A DNA stretch of 64,000 bases. Origin: Pseudomonadales bacterium. Its GTDB lineage: Bacteria > Pseudomonadota > Gammaproteobacteria > Pseudomonadales > Azotimanducaceae. The notes beneath the pieces are model-generated. The model ran no database searches and had not been told where the DNA came from. It saw nothing but the letters and a program-made list of their open reading frames with translations. The stretch is from positions 1 to 64,000 of the forward strand of contig JANQKS010000079.1 in NCBI GenBank assembly GCA_028281005.1, read 5' to 3'. The translations under genes were made by a program, and so were the position numbers. Every line of letters starts with the position of its first letter. Positions within the stretch are counted from its first letter, which is position 1. This document shows, one piece after another, positions 61,058 through 64,000 of this stretch.

Positions 61058-61567
61058 TTGGTGTTGATAGGTTTAGGCAGTAATCAGGGGCCTTCGGCAA
61101 ACATCGTTCCAAACGCCATGCAGGCACTGGCGGAGTTTGCGCTGCCCGGCAGCCTGCGTTGTTCGCGTCTGTGGCAAACCTCACCAGTTGACTGTCCGCC
61201 GGGGTCCAATGAATTTGTAAACGCCGCGGTTTGTTTTGAAGCACGCCCGGAGTTGACGCCGGAGACATTGCTGAAGCAGCTAAAGGCACTTGAGGTAGAG
61301 TTTGGCCGCGGCCGTAAACTGGTGCGGAACGCGCCCCGCGAGTTGGACCTGGACCTGTTGGTTTATGATCAGCACATCCGCAACAGCGAAGATTTCACCT
61401 TGCCGCATCCGCGCGCGGTCAATCGCCTGTTTGTGCTGGCACCAGCCGCGGAAGTGGCGCCGCAATTGCGCTGGCCGGGGCTCGATTTAACGATACAAGA
61501 ATTGCTTAATGCATTGGAGACGGATGAACAAGCCATTCCTATGGCTGACGTTGCTGTTGGTGGCTGA
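61058..61567 (+). CDS. folK: 6-hydroxymethyl-7,8-dihydropterin pyrophosphokinase
   Basis: 169 residues. Folate pathway enzyme that adds pyrophosphate to the pterin. LIGLGSNQGPSANI, RCSRLWQTSPVDCPPG..FVNAAVCFEA and the signature GRGRKLVRNAPRELDLDLLVYD with the Mg-binding D-x-D are all present. The start is TTG 61058 or GTG 61061, neither being common; AGGGTA lies upstream. It is separate from panB by 5.6 kb though the two are often adjacent in gammaproteobacteria. Its 3' end overlaps the next gene by 44 bp. Confidence 0.92.
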   Translation: MVLIGLGSNQGPSANIVPNAMQALAEFALPGSLRCSRLWQTSPVDCPPGSNEFVNAAVCFEARPELTPETLLKQLKALEVEFGRGRKLVRNAPRELDLDLLVYDQHIRNSEDFTLPHPRAVNRLFVLAPAAEVAPQLRWPGLDLTIQELLNALETDEQAIPMADVAVGG

Positions 61568-62462
61568 GTGGGTGCCGAGCCAAGCACTGGCTTATACCCC
61601 GGAGATTCATCAACAGCTGACGTTTATTGCCGCTCGGCAATTTAATCGCTGCGTGCAAGATTCACAGCAGGTGGAACGCCTGTCTGCGTTGGACACGCGC
61701 TACATCGTTAAAGCCAACGTCGCCCAGGCGGACAACAATTTTTTTGTGCGGATGTTTCGGTGGAACTACTACAACCGCGCAGATCAAGGCACGCGGTCAT
61801 CTTGGTGGTTGGTGGAAACCCGATTTCACGGACATTTCTCGGAGCTCTTGGGGCAGCTGCAAAACACCGAGCAAAACACCGAAAAGAAGCGCCGAGCGTT
61901 ACAAACCTTGGGGCGGTTGCTGACGTACATCCAAAAGACCAGCTCCCCGCCGCACGTGGTGCCGGTGTTTACCGGGCGCTGGTGGCGGTTTTCCATGAGT
62001 GACCGCTTCAATCGCTTTCCGGTAGACGCGCATGCTGTGGAACAAGCGGTGGCCGCCGCGTGTGCACAGATAGATCCGGCCAACGATTCGTTTTCCAAAC
62101 TGCTGATCGATACGGCGGAGCAGACCATCACCGCGGTGAAGTCACCGATAGCGGGTTTTCCCGCCACTTGGGAGTCTTATTGGGAGTTTGCGGATCAAGC
62201 AGATGATTTTGGCGAGTATGGCCGTGCAGGCAATAATTTTGGTGACCGCACGCAGTTCCGTTGTGGTACGGAGCGCTGTTTGTTACTCAAAGATGATCCG
62301 CTGTATGCAGAGTTTGCGCTGCGCCGCCATGTGGCTGCGGTCGTTGCATCCATGCGTGCCATCGCGTTGATGCAGGCAATCCCTGTACCTGCTGAAGATC
62401 CGCTCCCGGTACAGACCCCGGAAGTGGACTTTGCCCGGGGTGCTGCGGGGCTTGAACCCTGA
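61524..62462 (+). CDS. Secreted protein, phospholipase C/P1-nuclease-like (tentative)
   Basis: 312 residues. Signal peptide (MNKPFLWLTLLLVAEWVPSQALA) leading to a mature protein that opens AYTPEIHQQLTFIAARQF. The stretch LGRLLTYIQKTSSPPHVVPVF resembles the H-Y-x-Q-D-x-S-x-P-x-H zinc motif of phospholipase C/S1-P1 nucleases, though its first His and Asp are changed. Several other His (HGHFSELLG) could be metal ligands. ATG 61524 follows GGAGACGG. It overlaps folK by 44 bp and the hydrolase downstream by TGATG. Confidence 0.45.
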   Translation: MNKPFLWLTLLLVAEWVPSQALAYTPEIHQQLTFIAARQFNRCVQDSQQVERLSALDTRYIVKANVAQADNNFFVRMFRWNYYNRADQGTRSSWWLVETRFHGHFSELLGQLQNTEQNTEKKRRALQTLGRLLTYIQKTSSPPHVVPVFTGRWWRFSMSDRFNRFPVDAHAVEQAVAAACAQIDPANDSFSKLLIDTAEQTITAVKSPIAGFPATWESYWEFADQADDFGEYGRAGNNFGDRTQFRCGTERCLLLKDDPLYAEFALRRHVAAVVASMRAIALMQAIPVPAEDPLPVQTPEVDFARGAAGLEP

Positions 62463-64000
62463 TGCACTGTGTACCGGCGTGGCTCAAGGCTTGGTTGAGC
62501 ACTGCGCTGGTCTGTTGCTGCGTGGCGGTCTACGCGGCACCCGACATCGCTAATTTGAGCCAACAGGTGGATGGCTACATGCGGCACACAGTGGTGTCAG
62601 GCAAAACCGTGGGGGCCACCGTTGCCATTGTACGCAATGGCCGATTGCTGGCCCTCAAAGGTTATGGTGATGCCGACCGCACGCGCGGCATTCCGGTGCA
62701 GGGTGGTACCACCCAGTTTCGTATCGGCAGTATCACCAAGGTATTGGTGTGGATTGCCGTGATGCAACAGGTGGAAGCCGGCCGTCTGGATCTTGAAGCA
62801 GACGTCAACAGTTACCTGCAGGATTTTCAACTTCCGCCTGATTTCACCGCGCCCGTCACCTTGCGCCACTTAATGACCCACACCCCGGGGTTGGAGGACA
62901 ACCTCGTGGACTTGTTTGTCAGCGGCCCTCGTCAGCTGGGTGAGCTAGGCAGCAATCTTGCCAACCATGTGCCGCAACGTGTGCGACTACCGGGCAGCCT
63001 GACCGCATACTCGAACTATGGCGCTGCGTTGGCGGGGTATTTAGTGGCCCACGTCAGCGGCATGAGCTGGGATGACTATGTCGAAGCGCATGTGCTGCAG
63101 CCCTTGGGGATGCGTGACAGCACTACGCGACAACCCGTACCGGCGCATATGGAGGCCACCCGCGCGCGGGGTTACCTACCGGTACTTGGCGGAGAGAAGG
63201 AGCAGGGCTTCACTTATGTGCCTTTGGCGCCCGCAGGTGCGGCAAGCGCAACCGCCGCGGACATGGCCAAACTGATGGCGGAGTTGTTGAATCCGAATGC
63301 CAGCCAAATACTGAGCGCTGCGTCGAAGGCACAGTTGTTTGGCGATGCTTTTGTCATCCACCCTGAAGTGAATGCCATGGCCCTGGGTCCGTATGAAATG
63401 ACGCTTGGGGATGGCGCCCGCGCCGTGGGTCACGATGGCAACACGATCTTGTTTAACTCGCGCATGGTGTTATGGCCGCAACAAGGCGTGGGTGTGTTTG
63501 TTTCCACCAATACGCTAGGGGCGGAACCCGTGGCTACCGAACTGGTGGAACTAGTAGCCAGCCAGTTGGGCCTGGCTGGGTCTGAGCCTGCACTGGCGGA
63601 CGTTGTAGACGGCGCCAAATACGCAGGCCAATATCTCAGCGCGCGGCGCAACCACAGCAACTTCTCCAAGCTGCTGGGGGTGATGGACAGTGCGCAAGTG
63701 CAGTTTGATAAAGAAACACTCTCACTTTTGATCACCGACTTGGGCGGCACTCGGCGCTACCGTCAAGTCAGTGACGGCGCCTTTCAACAGGTGGACGGCT
63801 TTACCCGGGTTGCGTTTACCCCAAGTCCCAGTGGTGGGCAGATTTTGTACTTTTCTGATCGTCCGATGACAGCCTACACAGCAGCTACGCTGCCTGAATC
63901 AGTGATGGTTAATCTCGCTATTTTATTAACCTGGCTGGTGCTGGCGGTGGGAGTGCTGTTGGTGTGGCCCATCTCCAGTTTGACCCACCGGCGGCATGAC
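62462..64000 (+). CDS. Serine hydrolase, class C beta-lactamase-like, partial at window end
   Basis: 513 codons are open to the last base, so the gene is cut by the window. Signal peptide (ACG- and Ala-rich to residue 26), then S-x-x-K as S90-I-T-K93, Y183-S-N185 (second motif), and a third motif HDGNT near 325, typical of the AmpC/penicillin-binding protein-like family. The C-terminal part has a helical membrane segment (LAILLTWLVLAVGVLLVWPI), as in family members fused to a membrane tail. Its ATG overlaps the previous stop by TGATG. Confidence 0.85.
   Translation, partial: MHCVPAWLKAWLSTALVCCCVAVYAAPDIANLSQQVDGYMRHTVVSGKTVGATVAIVRNGRLLALKGYGDADRTRGIPVQGGTTQFRIGSITKVLVWIAVMQQVEAGRLDLEADVNSYLQDFQLPPDFTAPVTLRHLMTHTPGLEDNLVDLFVSGPRQLGELGSNLANHVPQRVRLPGSLTAYSNYGAALAGYLVAHVSGMSWDDYVEAHVLQPLGMRDSTTRQPVPAHMEATRARGYLPVLGGEKEQGFTYVPLAPAGAASATAADMAKLMAELLNPNASQILSAASKAQLFGDAFVIHPEVNAMALGPYEMTLGDGARAVGHDGNTILFNSRMVLWPQQGVGVFVSTNTLGAEPVATELVELVASQLGLAGSEPALADVVDGAKYAGQYLSARRNHSNFSKLLGVMDSAQVQFDKETLSLLITDLGGTRRYRQVSDGAFQQVDGFTRVAFTPSPSGGQILYFSDRPMTAYTAATLPESVMVNLAILLTWLVLAVGVLLVWPISSLTHRRHD

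Noticed and set aside
1-64000. tRNA, rRNA, CRISPR or replication origin
   Set aside because: No cloverleaf, rRNA stretch, repeated spacer array or origin cluster was recognised on reading.

Overview
The window reads as chromosomal DNA of a heterotrophic, probably marine gammaproteobacterium. Supporting signs are two DUF6316-like proteins, a three-gene pntAA-pntAB-pntB transhydrogenase, a panB-panC-coaX cluster, a TRAP transporter, a CYP153-type P450, two Rieske oxygenases and many CoA, lipid and nitroreductase-type genes. This placement is inferred from gene content; there is no rRNA or other marker gene. I recognised no tRNA, rRNA or CRISPR array. Most of the DNA is moderately GC-rich and densely packed.

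Layout. 1-1501: complete IS1182-type insertion sequence whose left end is base 1. 1.6-16 kb: lipid and CoA metabolism (F420-type/luciferase-like oxidoreductase, FATP-type acyl-CoA synthetase, MBL hydrolase, MATE-PlsC-CaiB operon), a serine hydrolase, an atypical PRPP synthetase operon, a twice-frameshifted nitroreductase and a PhyH oxygenase. 16-25.5 kb: an amidohydrolase, then a lower-GC signalling cassette. 25.5-33.5 kb: RidA, HisN, a PurN-like formyltransferase, and a TetR-Rieske-TRAP cluster. 33.7-40.4 kb: pnt operon, MFS transporter, CYP153, PhzF. 40.4-46.3 kb: GNAT-like protein, RluE, and a DUF2141-carotenoid oxygenase-LytS-LytTR operon with an upstream MarR gene. 46.5-54.4 kb: nitroreductase, MFS, CoxG-S-L-M molybdenum hydroxylase, a collapsed quinone reductase remnant, a VOC protein, and a Phd/VapC pair whose toxin is truncated. 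54.6-64 kb: panB-panC-coaX, MFS, DegQ-like protease, second Rieske oxygenase, folK, a secreted protein, and a serine hydrolase cut by the window end.

The most interesting region is 17159-25487. It encodes a response regulator with an unrecognised output domain, a multi-TM histidine kinase, a multi-TM class III nucleotide cyclase, a protein with two PilZ-like regions fused to a FeeM/LuxI-like N-acyltransferase domain, an RND/MMPL exporter and a SAM methyltransferase. The kinase and cyclase share a membrane motif centred on FWLR, and a CRP-like site lies in their divergent promoter. I infer a self-contained circuit that makes, modifies, exports and senses an acylated small molecule, with cyclic nucleotide and probably c-di-GMP control. 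The chemistry is not proven by the sequence.

Other second-look items are the carotenoid-oxygenase/LytS-LytR operon, the intact antitoxin with a headless toxin, the 55-codon quinone reductase remnant and several large intergenic inverted repeats.
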